Shown here piece after piece: positions 1 through 11,080 of a DNA stretch of 64,000 bases. The stretch spans positions 4,464,001-4,528,000 of the forward strand of contig NC_089439.1 in the NCBI RefSeq assembly GCF_026210795.1. Direction: 5' to 3'. The notes under the pieces were generated by a model that saw only the letters and a list, made by a program, of their open reading frames with translations, searched no databases and was not told the origin of the DNA. The stretch comes from Rhizophagus irregularis. Lineage: Eukaryota > Glomeromycota > Glomeromycetes > Glomerales > Glomeraceae. The position numbers and the translations under genes were made by a program. How positions within the stretch are numbered: position 1 is the first letter of the stretch; every line of letters begins with the position of its first letter.

Positions 1-74
1 TTATTTAATTAATTATAAAAGTATTATTATAAAATTTTTCTTCCATATTTTTTAATATCATAACGCATTTATAG

Positions 75-561
75 CACTCGGGTAATGTATCGGTTCATCG
101 GAATATTATCAAATTATCCGACTTTGGGTTGTCGAAGAGAATTGAATCATCATCCAACACACAATCAAAACTTTTTGGAATAATTCTTTATGTTGATCCA
201 AAAATATTTAATGGACAAAGAAAAAATCAACCTCAACACAAATATTCCGTTAAATGAAAAAGTGATATCTATAGTGTTGGTGTATTATTCTGGGAGATAT
301 CTAGTATTCAAACTCCTTTCTATTATAAAAGCGAACAGTACTATGATATTGATTTTGCTTTAGAAATTTCACAGGTCTTAGAGAAGAACCGTTCCCGATA
401 CACCTAAAGATTATGTTGAAATTTATACTGGTATGTAATATATTTATTTAGAAAATAAAATTTTCAACAAACTCTCATTATTACAATGTACTTTTTTTAG
501 AATGTTGCCAGATAAACGCCCAACCATAAATCAAGTAGTAGAAAGATATTTATTGGTATGA
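75..561 (+). pseudogene. Decayed protein kinase (TKL-like) C-lobe fragment
   Basis: Reading forward, the translation gives a catalytic-loop remnant (HSGNV), then LSDFGLSKRI with the DFG at about 120-128. A substrate-binding-lobe stretch SDIYSVGVLFWEISS follows, and after a likely intron (431-500, GTATGT to TTTTTTAG) the end PDKRPTINQVVERYLLV and a stop at 559-561. This is the typical C-lobe of the kinases expanded in Rhizophagus. The copy is broken: there is an in-frame TGA at 255-257 just before SDIYS, a frameshift near 375, another after the intron, and the HRD motif and N-lobe are missing. It is therefore a fragment or pseudogene. It is not part of the intact kinase at 1930-3657, which lies on the other strand and has a DLG motif. 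Confidence 0.75.
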
Positions 562-1929
562 GAAAACTGCTAAACAAGGATTTCAATGCGCTCAAATTAA
601 ATTAAAAAAATTAAGAAAATTGATTTTTTTATTCGAATGTAACTAAAAGTACATGATAATGATAGTATTTTGTTTATACTGTGCCTAGGGGGAAAATGGT
701 GATGGCAATTGTAACCCAGTAATATTTTTACTTATTAGACAATTATTTATCACTCCTTAAATTTAATTCCTTGTTATTGTAAAAAGTTAAGGAGGTCAAC
801 GATATAATCTAAGTTTAATTCCTGGCGACGATTACGTGAACATCTGAATCAACCTATTTACAAAATATTGTAGACAATAAAAAAAATTCCAAAATAACAA
901 CATTACTACATTTTAATCTTAAATTTTCATTTAAATTATTAGTGAGCTCTCTTAAAAATGTGGTGACAAAAAAATTGAAAAAACATATGTAATATATATG
1001 ATGTAACACAGGATCTATAGAATATTCTTAAGGCTTTTAAAAATTTTTTCGATATATTAAGAAAATATTAAATAATGTATTCATCAAATTGTAAATAAGA
1101 TGTTGATACTCTATGTAGATTAATGAAGGAATTTTTAAGATGAAAGTTTGAAAGTTTGATTCATATCCTGAATTTTCATCCAAAAAAATGAAATTTGCCG
1201 AAAAGAGAATTTATATTTTGTATTTCAATTGCACCCAGTTTTTTGTATCACGGGGTGACAAATAAAATTTTGACACTAAGTCCCTCAGATACTTAATGTT
1301 TTTGAACTCGTGGCTGCACGTGATTATGTGACACTTAAATGTCACTTGTTCCTTAGATGGTGAAGATCGACACAAACCGCGCCCACAAAACCTGAGTGCA
1401 TTTCAATTTTGAGATGACGTAAATTATTTTGAGACCATAATATACAGGAATTATAATTACCACCGCTACAATTGCTACAGGTTCCAATTTGAACACGTTA
1501 AACGAATTTTCTATATTCGTTTCAAATTTATTAATATATTGTTCTTCTCAATGGTTTACTTTCCTTAGTGGTTTTACTTAATTTAATGATTAATCACCAT
1601 GTTCAATCGTTAAATATCTAAATTTAGAGCTCCAAATTGGATCAGCTCAGATCGGGTACCTGACACCTGAACTAAAAATCTGGGCCAGGTCATAATAGGT
1701 TTTTAACCTCCCTTTGAGTTGGATAACTTTATAATAAGATTAACATAAGTACAATGTAATTTTTTACTTTGTTACATCTTTGTAACATATTACATACAAT
1801 TCATTCTAAATAATACTTTATTTAATCATAAATCATAAAAATACATTCCAATAAAATATTATATTGTAGTAATGTTAAAGAAAATAAATAGTAAATAATA
1901 AAGAAATTTATACCTTTCCTTTCTTTTAT
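562..1929. other. AT-rich intergenic DNA, no gene seen
   Basis: No convincing coding stretch on either strand. A more GC-rich patch near 1240-1480 and another near 1630-1720 (GGTACCTGACACCTG, CTGGGCCAGG) may be ends of dispersed repeats, but I could not define their borders. Confidence 0.4.
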
Positions 1930-3657
1930 TCAGCTGCTTTTATCTATAAGTGAAAAATAAATTATTAAATAATATATTAATAAAATGAATCATATAAAAG
2001 GTTAATGTATATAAGTACCTAGGTCTAGTTTGGTAAAATCTATTGCTTCTATTGATTCTATAATGTAAAAAAATAATTATACACATCAAATAAATAGTTA
2101 AAGAATGCTTTTGTAAAGTAAATTAGGAAATTAATTATATATATATATATATACCTGAATATTCTTCAAATGAATTATCATCATCCTTGTTATCAATAGC
2201 ATTTTTTGGTTCTGGAAGATTTTTAAAATCTAAAAGCCTACTCGTGTAAACTGCTTGAGGATTTGTAGTATATGAAAGAGTAGGTCCAGTATATAATGAT
2301 GATGATGATGACAACCTTTCATTAATCTTTTCTGCTTCTTCAATTTGCTTTTTAATTTCAGTTTCAGTATTACCACTAAAAAAATGTGATGTATCTTTCC
2401 ATAAATTGCATAATGAATCGTATAATTCATTAGCTTTAGGTCGTTTTAAAGGATCAACATCCCAACATTGTTTAATTATGTTTAGAATTAATTGAGGAAT
2501 TTTATAATTTAATTTTGGCCTAAGTCCTTGACAAACGCTAACAGCTAAAAATTTATCATGAACAATATCATGGTAAGGAGGAAGCCCTGTACAGACTTCA
2601 TATGCAATAATTCCAAATCCATATATATCACTTTCCTGAGTATATCCTTTTCCTCTTAAAACTTCTGGTGCTACATAGGGTAATACTCCATATAGTTCTT
2701 TACATTCATTTTGGGATGATTTTACATTTGCTGGTTGACATAATCCTAAATCAGTAATGAAAGTATAGTAGCTATCTTTTAATATATTACCACAATGAAG
2801 ATCACGATGAATTAACCCTTTTTCATGAATGCAAGAGAGGCCTTGTGCAATATTTTGTAAAATATTCAACTTTTCATCCCATTTTGTTGAATTAAAACTA
2901 TTATTTAAATGTTGTCTTAAACTACCATCTTTTGCACATCCCATTACTATCATAAAATTTCCAGATTCTGGATCTTTAGTAATGCCATAACACCATACTA
3001 TGTTTTGTGAAGAAAACATATTATATGATTTAATCTAAAAAGAATCCATAATAACAATAATTAATAGACAGTTTAACATTTATAATGGGACAATATCTTG
3101 AAATTATATAAAAATCAGTAATTTACTTCTCTTAAAAAATCGGATGTAATATCTTGAGAATCAAGTAAACATTTTAAAATAACTGGAAAATTCTCATATT
3201 TCCTACAATAATATTTACTTCTTGTCCATTTATTATTCTCAAAATCCCAACTTTTTATATATCCATCTTTCCAAATTGCTTTATAAATAGTTCCAAATCC
3301 TCCTTTTGTCAAGTATTCAATATTTTCAAATCTATCATATTCAATCCATTCTAAAACTTCATCAAAATTTTTAGCTTTAAGATGTGTTTTTTGAATAAAC
3401 TTATCAACTTCATGATTTCCACAAGTCCAATTTTTGAAATTTTGTTGTAAATTCTTAGAATTACATGGATTACACCAATAATCACCAGTATTAAGCTGCT
3501 TACATCCTTTGCATAAACCATACTGTTTGTAACGTTTTTTTAGTTCTTCATTTAATATTAACTTATCAATTAACAAACTTTGTTCTTCAGTTAGGTCAAG
3601 ATAGTAAAAATCTTTTATTTGCTCAAATATATCATCAGCAAGCATAAATTCTTCCAT
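1930..3657 (-). CDS. TKL-like protein kinase with N-terminal CxxC zinc-ribbon, four exons
   Basis: Spliced model: exons 3657-3127, 3034-2155, 2057-2019 and 1943-1930, giving 487 residues. Phases agree at every joint (0, 1, 1), and each intron has GT..AG ends. A cysteine motif (C49/C52, C62/C65) precedes the kinase domain. The glycine loop GGFGTIY is at about 119-125, the ATP-anchoring lysine near 162, HRD at 253-255 followed by LHCGN, DLG replacing DFG at 272-274, and APE at 299-301. The last two exons are tiny and add an acidic tail ending in DKSS. The kinase is probably active, since Lys, HRD Asp and DLG Asp are all present; substrate unknown. The upstream ATG (MEEFM) fits the usual length of these fungal ribbon-kinases. 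Poly-T lies just upstream. The structure closely matches the kinase at 57406-58811. Confidence 0.9.
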
Positions 3658-3734
3658 AATTGGATTAATAAATGTGACTTCAATTTTATGTCTAGACAGA
3701 ATAAAAAAGATTTTTTTTTTTTTAAAAAAAAAAG

Positions 3735-4133
3735 ATGCCTTTTAAACGTATTACAGTTGCACAGCAGCGATTGACAAATTATTTTTATTTAGGTCAAACC
3801 AATAAAGTGTCCAAAAAGTCAGCTGATGATCACAAAAATCACGGATTATTAAGTAAGAAATTTCCTTTTTTATAATTCCCAAATAAATACTTGTTTCACA
3901 AAAAAAAAGCGTTGTCACACCAAAATATTATTTGTTAGTACAATTATACTACAGTATATAGATACTTTATTGAATTTTGAAAAATACAGTAGGTCAATCA
4001 ATATCATTATCAGTAAAATGTGCATTAAAATTACTATAATTAGAATCGTGTTTAAATTATTAGATTAAAAAATTTTAAAAATATATAAATCTAGTTTTTT
4101 TTAGACAGCTTGTTTTTGGGTCTGAACGTATAG
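3735..4133 (+). CDS. Possible small two-exon gene, unknown
   Basis: An ATG at 3735, divergent from the kinase at 1930-3657, opens a basic frame (MPFKRITVAQQRLTNYFYL...). It runs to a good donor (GTAAGA at 3853). A T-rich acceptor ending at 4104 (TTTTTTTTAG) would join it in phase to a short last exon ending in a TAG at 4131-4133. The product would be 48 residues. Without splicing the frame still stops at 3875 (46 residues). I recognise no domain. The start sits about 80 bp from the kinase start, so a shared bidirectional promoter is possible. It could equally be a chance frame. Confidence 0.3.
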
Positions 4134-4445
4134 GATCTCGGTAAAGAATCAACTTTTGTTTAATTGTTTTTAATTGTTTTTTAACAAACCCTATAAGAAA
4201 TATGTATACAGAAAGGATACGTTTTGTATACATTTTATGTACAGTACGTTTCTATAGATTCCGTATACAAATTCCGTATATTCAATAAGCAATTCATTTT
4301 TGAACATTTTTTAAAAAAACTAATGTATACGGAAAAAATTAATCATACGGAATGTATACGGAATTTTTAAACTTAATATTTTTAGATATCATAACATGAG
4401 ATCATGTGATTGTTTATTGTTTTGTTATGATACGTTTTTTGTTTT

Positions 4446-4459
4446 TTATATAAACCCTT
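4446..4459 (+). promoter_or_regulatory. TATA-like box with downstream pyrimidine tract
   Basis: TTATATAAACCC is followed by about 70 bp of C/T-rich sequence, a common layout for fungal core promoters. It lies inside the inverted-repeat element, and no clear gene follows it. Confidence 0.3.
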
Positions 4460-4559
4460 ACTTTGATGAGCTTGATCTTCCGATCTTCCTTTCTGTCTTT
4501 CCTTTAACTTTTCTCTTGTTTTATTTTTGTTATTTTTTCTAAAATTTCTTCTTTCTTCG

Positions 4560-4835
4560 TCATCCCCTTTTAAAAAAAAATATTTTTTTTTCGTACCTCA
4601 CTTTAAAAAAATTTTTTTTCATCACTCCTTTAAAAAAAAAATTTTTTTTGATTTTATTCTTTATTTCCCACTCATCTTTTTTTTTTAAAAAAAATTTTCT
4701 TCTTTCCTATTTCTATTTCCTCTTTATAAAAATTTTTTATTATCCTAACTTTGACGTCCTCCTTTAAAAAAAAAAATTTTTTTAACTTTCCGTTACCCTC
4801 TTTTAAAAAAATATTTTTTTTTAATTTATTCTTTA
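4560..4835. repeat. Degenerate tandem repeat of T-run/A-run/T-run palindromes
   Basis: Seven or so modules of the form TTTTAAAAAAAATTTTTTTT are separated by 20-40 bp of C/T-rich spacer, with a period around 35-60 bp. Each module is self-complementary. The spacers look like pyrimidine tracts on the plus strand. Confidence 0.6.
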
Positions 4836-4869
4836 TCCCCCCCTTCTTTTTTATTTATATTTATCCTTT

Positions 4870-5200
4870 TTTTTATTCATAGGCCAGCAGATTTTTTTTT
4901 GTGAGAAGATTCAGTTTCTTTTTTCTTTTTTGTAGATCAGTTTGGGAGTCCTTTCTTTTTTGTAGGATGGTTCAGGATTTTTTCTTTTTTTAGGTCAGTT
5001 CAAATTTTCTTTTTTTTTCAAAAGTTAGGTTCAGATTCTTTTCTTTTTGTAGGTTGTTTCAGTTTTGTTGCTTCAGAGTCTTCTTTTTTTGTGGGTCAGT
5101 TTTGGATTTATTTTGTTGTGTTGGTTTCTTTTTCATCAGACGCTTCACTTTTATGTAGGTCAGACATTCTGGAGTTCTCTTTCTTTTTTTGTAAGAATGC
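4870..5200 (+). repeat. Tandem modules of T-rich tract plus GTAGGTCAGTT, splice-acceptor-like
   Basis: About eight degenerate copies of a 30-50 bp unit made of a T/C run, then TTTTTTGTAG or TTTTTTTAG, then GTCAGTT or GTTCAGAT. Every copy looks like a 3' splice site on the plus strand. Similar T-rich-TAG units recur outside the element at about 5810-6310. The open frames at 5065-5464 fall on these repeats and have low-complexity translations, so I do not call them genes. Confidence 0.5.
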
Positions 5201-6542
5201 TAACCTTTGGTGACTTGGATGATTGCAGATACTATACGAGGGGGGTTTTTGTTTCCAATTAAGTTAGACGTTCTTATGTTTGTTTTTTTAGGTTGTTTGA
5301 CTACTCCAAATGATATAGATAATTTTGGTTGCAATAGGTGGTTTAATAAAGAGGGAATTTTCATAACGTATTTGTATTTTGTTTATTGTTTATTTTTTAT
5401 TTATTTTAATAAAGTAAAATTAGATTTATGTAAATACAATTATAGTAAACTGCAATACAAATAGTAAATTCAGTGACCAAATTGTATAAATTTCGTGATA
5501 AAATCAGTGATCAAATCATGTAAATTCCATATGAATCCCATGCAAATTCCGTATCAAAACCATATTTTTAGTGATACGGAATTGTGCATTTTTCCGTATC
5601 CTATTACGATACGTTATTTCTAAGGAAAAAAATCGTATAAAAACTTTATAAAAAACGTATCCAATTTTTTTATAGGGAAAACATTGCTAACATTTTGTCT
5701 TTTAGATGAATCATGCGCAATAAAGAAGATAAATCACTCAAGGTTTATCACAAAGCCTAACAAAACTAACTGATTGAGCCAAAAGTGTCAAAAACGCGTA
5801 GGATTTTTGTGGGTCAGTCACATTTTTTCAATTTGTTTCTTTCAACAAATTCTTCTTTTTTTTAGACAGGTCTAGATGTATGAGAATGTGATATGTTGCA
5901 TTGTTGCTATTTGCATAGATTGGTAGAAATCAGTCCAAGTTTTTTAATTTATCCTTTTTTTATTGAAATGATTGCTAATGATTGCTAATGCTAATGGTTT
6001 ATGCTAATGGTTTATTTCTTTTTTTTAGACGACTTGAGAATGTGTGGGATTTCTGGTGGGGAATGCCGGGAGTCTCTTTGAACACAGATTTTTTTTTAAC
6101 GAACTTTATTAACAGTTTGTTTTTCTCTCTTTTTAGGTAGTGGTATTCTTAAAAGTATTGAATTCAAAGTATGACCTGGGCAATGGTCAGACACTGGACG
6201 TGTGATATCTTGGTGAAGTATTGACCTCTTTTTAATTAATTTAATGCTTTTAATGTTTTTCACAAAACGTTTGTTAACATTCTGCACTTTTTTTTAGGTG
6301 ACTCTTTCAGATCTTTTTTGAATTTGGACTTGTATAACCAAGTTATATCACTATCCTCTAACATAAGAACCAGTAAGAATCAATAAAATTTAACGTGAAA
6401 GACATAATTGATGCATGTTTTTGAAATACAATTAGGTTACAAATGAAAGACTGGCAAAAAGTCTTTTAGTAGTTTAATGATGAAATATTGAGGGTAGCCA
6501 CAATCTTAGATATAATTCATGTGCGAAATATGTATTTTTCTA

Positions 6543-6698
6543 TTTATTTTCTGAAACTCCACAATTTCAAAATGAACAATTTAATAAATATTTAATAATA
6601 GTTTACTATTTATTTACGAATTTATTTTCTAAAACTTCACAATTTTAAAATGTACAATTTAATAAATATTTAATAATAGTTTACTATTTATTTACAAA
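6543..6698. repeat. Two tandem copies of a 78-bp unit
   Basis: TTTATTTTCT...TTTAATAATAGTTTACTATT occurs at 6543 and again at 6621 with only a few substitutions. It includes AATAAATATTTAATAATAG in both copies. No coding potential is seen. Confidence 0.85.
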
Positions 6699-6699
6699 T

Positions 6700-8010
6700 T
6701 CGAAAACACACTTTTACAATTTATGTACAAGTCTCAATAACCCATTTTTACAATTTCGATCAAATCAGCTGACGATCGCCTTAATGTGCAGTAACGACTT
6801 CGATACTAAATTATAACTTTATGATACTAAATCGTGACCAAATCTTGATTAAAATTTACACGATAAATTTTCGATATGGTCAATATATGGTTTCGATTTT
6901 AAAAGTTTCTGTAAAGAATTATTATCTACGAAATCAAAAGTTGAAATTTTGTCATATAATTTTAGGAATGAAATTTTGGATAAATGTGTAATAAACTGAT
7001 AGAGGTTTGAGAATTGATAAAAATGTTAAAAAAAACATTTTGGTAAAGAGCAGTTTATTGATAAAACGCGTAAATCAAAAAATAAGAAATACTTTAATCT
7101 ACAAAATCTTCAAAGTCATATTTATTTTGGGGTAATACAATAGATTACTATAATATTCTTGATTACGGTAGTGTTCCGTAGCATTATTTTTATTATCTTT
7201 GATGTTGTAGTAGTAGTTAAAGGAGTTGTGGTGGGTTTTTTATATAACATTACCGAAGTCCATACAAACAGTATTAGTTATGCGGATAGTTTAGTGAACC
7301 TATTTGGGTGAACAGGATTGTAGATAGTTCTTTTGAACATAAAATCTTAAGTCCCTAATAATATTATAGTATAGTTCGATCGTGTTCTTTACTAAATGTT
7401 ATATAATGTAGATCTTTTCCTTTTTTGTAATTTTTCTTATTTCTAAATTTGACTTCTATTTATTTTGAGTTTATTTATGTGATCTGTGTGACGTGATTAG
7501 CGCAGCAAACGATGACCAATTTTTACTGTTTATTACTAACGTTAAGACAACTTGAACAGATTTCGTTTTAGCGTGAAACTTTTCTTTTCGAAGAAAGTTC
7601 TCTGATTATTTAATTATGTTTATTTTAACGTTTTGCTCAGATTACTTTGGTTAGATCAGATTACTTTTTTATTTACGTATTTTTTTACGTATATTAAGAT
7701 ACAGTACATGTGCGTTAAATATCTCATTTTTCAGATTCATTAACAAATTTATATCTTTATTTTTTTTTTTTAATAGGAAGATGATAGAATTTATTTGAAA
7801 ATAATATTAAACATAACGGATTAGATAATTTTCGTATTAATTATTTCATAAAACATATTAACTTGATATTAGCAAATACAGCACGATACGTTAATATTTA
7901 TTAATTATCAATTAAGAAAAAAGAATAAAATTTAAGCATTTAAAAAATTGAAAATCGTATATAATTTTTTTTTCTTTTTCAATTGCTAAATCTTTCCCGG
8001 TACATGAGAA
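6700..8010. other. Intergenic, no gene seen
   Basis: AT-rich DNA with frequent stops in all frames and scattered GATACTAAAT-type motifs near 6790-6850. I see no feature that I can support. Confidence 0.4.
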
Positions 8011-8518
8011 TTAGTCATGATGGCCATGATGACCATGATGATAGTCATAGTGGTCATAATGGTCGTGATGGCCGTGATGGTCGTTTTTGTATCCGCGGTC
8101 ATGGAGTTGATCTAAAGACAAAAGAAAAAATATTAAGCCAGAAAGTCGGTTTAAAATCATCATCAAAGGTAGATTTTAAATCTTACAAGATGCTGCTCTT
8201 TCGGTGACTACATCGGACAAATCTGATTCAGCGATCGCTTTTGCAGTTTCTTTTTTGTAAGGGTGATGCTTATAAGGACAATATTTCTTATAATCTTCAT
8301 AATAACAATACGGCTTATATTCGGCTTCAGCTTCACGTTTTACAGGACCTTTCGTTATAAAAAAAAAAAAATAATAATATATTATATATATATTTTTAGG
8401 AAAATATCAAAATAATTATAATCGAAATAAATATGGAAAATATAAATGTTAATATACCAGCGTTGACCAAAATAATAAGAAGAGTTAAAAGGAAAAGGGT
8501 TAATTGCAAGTATTTCAT
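8011..8518 (-). CDS. Small secreted histidine-rich precursor with KR-EAEAE processing site
   Basis: Three exons, 8518-8458, 8348-8187 and 8111-8011, join in phase (1, 1) to give 107 residues. Introns have GTATAT and GTAAGA donors and T-rich AG acceptors. Residues 1-20 form a signal peptide (MKY, then a long Leu/Ile/Val run ending LVNA). It is followed by PVKR at 22-25 and EAEAEY at 26-31, the layout of a Kex2 site plus Ste13-type dipeptide trimming known from yeast alpha-factor precursors. The middle is Tyr/Lys-rich with two cysteines (C35, C44). The tail (86-106) is a His/Asp/Tyr/Gly run with 12 histidines in about 21 residues, which suggests metal binding. Expected location is the secretory pathway or outside the cell. 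Peptide signal, metal-binding protein or symbiosis effector are all open. Confidence 0.82.
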
Positions 8519-9386
8519 CTTGATAAATATTTTTTTTTTGTTGAAGTTTTCAAGTGAATTGAAAAATTAAGAAGGGAGAATTTTACGTGTTTAAATAATA
8601 TTTTGAAGGGCTAAAAAAAAATTCTGAATTATTAATATTTTCGACTAAAAATTATTTATTTATAGAAAATAAACTAATCATATTTTTTTTTATTCAGTCT
8701 TAAAATGATCACGAAATTTTCCGTTCTTAATTATATCATGGTTTATTAATCATCTTAATTAAATTGATTCACATATTGTTTCGTGCTAAAAATAAAATAT
8801 TCTCAAGAGTTATACTAATTCTGGAACCTTCTATACGCTATAATTCTATAAATAAAGTAAATACGTATAATATTAACTGCGTAACTGCGCTTAAATCAGG
8901 TTAATCAGTTTGATTTAGATTTGATTTAGAAGGTTACGTAAATTTCAATTGAAAATAAATTGATATTTCTAAAAATAAGTTATATTCATAAGATGTCATT
9001 AACGAGAATCGTATTGTTATAATAATCAATCAATTATCTAATCAATGTGATTTTATTAAACTATTCCATATCGTGGTCATCGTAACGGGTTTACTTAAAA
9101 ATAAAAATGCTTTATAATTTTTTTTACAACCGAAATACTAATTTTATTATTCAATAATCAATTTTAAATATTATTTTTTTTTATCTTTTGAATAAATTTA
9201 TTAAAGTCTATTTTATATTGTCATTAGCAAATATTACGTAATTTGTGGCGTTAGATCAAATCTAAGAATTAAATCGTTGAACTAAAAATCATGGTAATCC
9301 TATGCCATGAATATTTAAAACAAAGGCGATAAAACATAAAAAACAGCAACTTTATATTATCATAGTCATCAGGTGTGTGTCTCTTA
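8519..9386. other. Intergenic, upstream of the secreted-precursor gene
   Basis: AT-rich, no coding stretch seen. It holds the presumed promoter of the minus-strand gene ending at 8518; no clear TATA box could be assigned. Confidence 0.4.
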
Positions 9387-9533
9387 ATGTTTTGTCTTAA
9401 GAAATTTACTGTCATCAATATATTCATTGCTTTCAATCTTTTTATCTACATTGTATCATTTTTTTGCTTATATTCATGCTTCTCTTTCCTGTTTCTTATA
9501 CTCAAACTGCCCAATAAATACTACGGGAGTTGA
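9387..9533 (+). CDS. Possible 48-residue hydrophobic ORF
   Basis: An ATG-led frame with a basic start (MFCLKKF) is followed by about 33 hydrophobic and aromatic residues and ends at a TGA. It could be a signal-peptide exon or a single-span membrane peptide. No splice donor or family supports it, so it may be chance. Confidence 0.2.
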   Translation: MFCLKKFTVINIFIAFNLFIYIVSFFCLYSCFSFLFLILKLPNKYYGS

Positions 9534-9706
9534 AACTTAATCAACGCAAGCGAACGCGTAATTGCAGTTGAAATATATTTAATTATTTAATTATATCAAG
9601 GATAACGGTAAGGAAAAAATGTACAAAGTCAGTATTTCCGTCACGTTGCGCTTTGCAGAGTCTCCTATAAAGAAATAGAATAGAAGAGGGTTGGAAACTT
9701 TAGTGA

Positions 9707-10145
9707 CCGTTCCGTACAACTTCCGCTCCAAATATAATTGACATTCTTAAAATTGACAAATTCGTACCTGAACCGTTGCGTCAATTTTGTTCTTCAAGTA
9801 AGTCAATTCATTAATCTGCCAAATCTTTGGTCGAGAATCAAATATTTTTCTCAAGGAAAACACTAACTTATTATTTAACAGATGATTGATATGTGGAACA
9901 TGTTTCGCAAGATCAACTCCAAATTAAACGTGTTCTTTAGACCAATGGGAATGGTATATATCTCAATTTCTTGTAGATAAAGCTTATACTGAAAATGATT
10001 GATGCTCTAATTTGCTGACAATGTGAATGTATCAGTAGAAGCAACAGAGATGGTTTGCAAGTACTTCCTAGTGCAGAACAAAGATATTTTGACTAGAACT
10101 AAGCTTAAGTGGCTCGTACCGAATGATGAAAAAATAGTCATGTAG
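9707..10145 (+). pseudogene. Decayed gene, unknown protein
   Basis: Two stretches have convincing protein-like composition. The first (9707-9797, IDILKIDKFVPEPLRQFC) ends at a strong donor GTAAGT. The second (about 10020-10145) contains VSVEATEMVCKYFLVQNKD and LKWLVPNDEKIVM before a TAG. Between them an acceptor-like ATTTAACAG near 9882 opens a region with frames interrupted by TGA and TAG. The reading frame changes between pieces, so the gene appears broken. I do not recognise the family. Confidence 0.4.
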
Positions 10146-10728
10146 TCGCTACTGGAGAAATCCTAATCAGTAACTTTAGTCTAACGTGAAGATGTTATCG
10201 TTTACCCATAAATCCGATCCGTTTAAAAAACTGATGACCGCACTAACTCATACAAATATAATTAATAAATATAATATTATAATATTTATCAATTATTTAA
10301 AGAAAATAAAATTTTAAGTTTACTCATTTTATATTATCTTCATCGTGCAAGCTAAACATAGTAACAAATTCTCGCTTTTCTAATATTTATAAAGAAACGC
10401 CAAATTGCTAAACTTATAAAACAAACAAAACGATAGGGTCAAACGTATTTATTTATTTAGACACTAATATATTGAACAAAGGATGTGAAGCAAGTTGAAC
10501 GAATAAGCATCAATAGAATCATGCAGTATCCTTCGATACGCTTCAAAATAACCTATTGCCCGTACTAAAATGACTGCGCTAAACTAAAGCAACTTCAAGC
10601 AAACGAAGAAAACGAAAGAAAAAAAAAACCAGAAAAACATTTCACCAGAAAACATTACATAAACATTCCGTTTCAGTCTTTTTTTAAGTTCTTCCACCAA
10701 CTTTCAAAGATACATTTTCGTTGTATCG

Positions 10729-11016
10729 ATGAGCCAATCAAATTTGAATTTCAATTCACGAGACCCTGAGCAATACATAAAAAGTTACCAAGAGATCGGC
10801 ACTCATTTACCGTGCCAGAATTATATAATGCCGCCTGGCATTATCAGAAAAAGGAATGATATGAATGATATGCACATTATTTTGGTTCAATTCATGCACT
10901 CTCTATTGTTACCTATTTATATGTCTAGTGATTATCCCGATTTGCTAACCGCATTTATCCATTTATACATTCATCCGGACTTCCAGCTTCCAGGGCGTAA
11001 TTCTTGTGCGACATAA
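10729..11016 (+). CDS. Hypothetical protein, 95 residues
   Basis: An uninterrupted ATG-led frame encodes a mixed-composition protein (MSQSNLNFNSRDPEQYIKS at the start, MPPGIIRKRNDMNDM in the middle). It ends 64 bp before the F-box gene on the same strand. Base composition is less AT-rich than the flanks, which supports coding. I recognise no domain; it could be a fragment of a larger gene, since the frame upstream is closed. Confidence 0.4.
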   Translation: MSQSNLNFNSRDPEQYIKSYQEIGTHLPCQNYIMPPGIIRKRNDMNDMHIILVQFMHSLLLPIYMSSDYPDLLTAFIHLYIHPDFQLPGRNSCAT

Positions 11017-11080
11017 AACATAAATATGTACCAAATAAAAATTTTTCTTTTTCTTTTTTTTTTTTATCGTTAAATGTAAA

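Larger units (their letters stand above)
4189..5678. mobile_element. Terminal-inverted-repeat element with CCCTATAA ends, about 1.5 kb
   Basis: The left end reads CCCTATAAGAAA and, within about 35 bp, AAAGGATACG. The right end read backwards gives CCCTATAAAAAAA then TTGGATACG. Both subterminal regions are crowded with CCGTATAC/GTATACGG-type motifs (4190-4370 and 5520-5670). Flanks are A-rich (ACAAA | ... | AAAACA), so a 3-bp AAA target duplication is possible but not diagnostic. Inside lie a TATA-like site and two families of T-rich tandem modules; I see no transposase. A 34-bp relative with both ends nearly abutting sits at 61067-61100. Best read as a non-autonomous DNA transposon. Confidence 0.55.

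Noticed and set aside
5065-5464. Two plus-strand ORFs of 65 and 85 residues
   Set aside because: They lie in T-rich tandem modules; translations are Phe/Leu low complexity with no supporting signals beyond the repeat.
7983-8207. Plus-strand 74-residue ORF rich in His/Asp/Gly
   Set aside because: It is the reverse complement of the His-rich tail exon of the secreted precursor; the minus-strand spliced gene explains the sequence, with signal peptide and splice sites.
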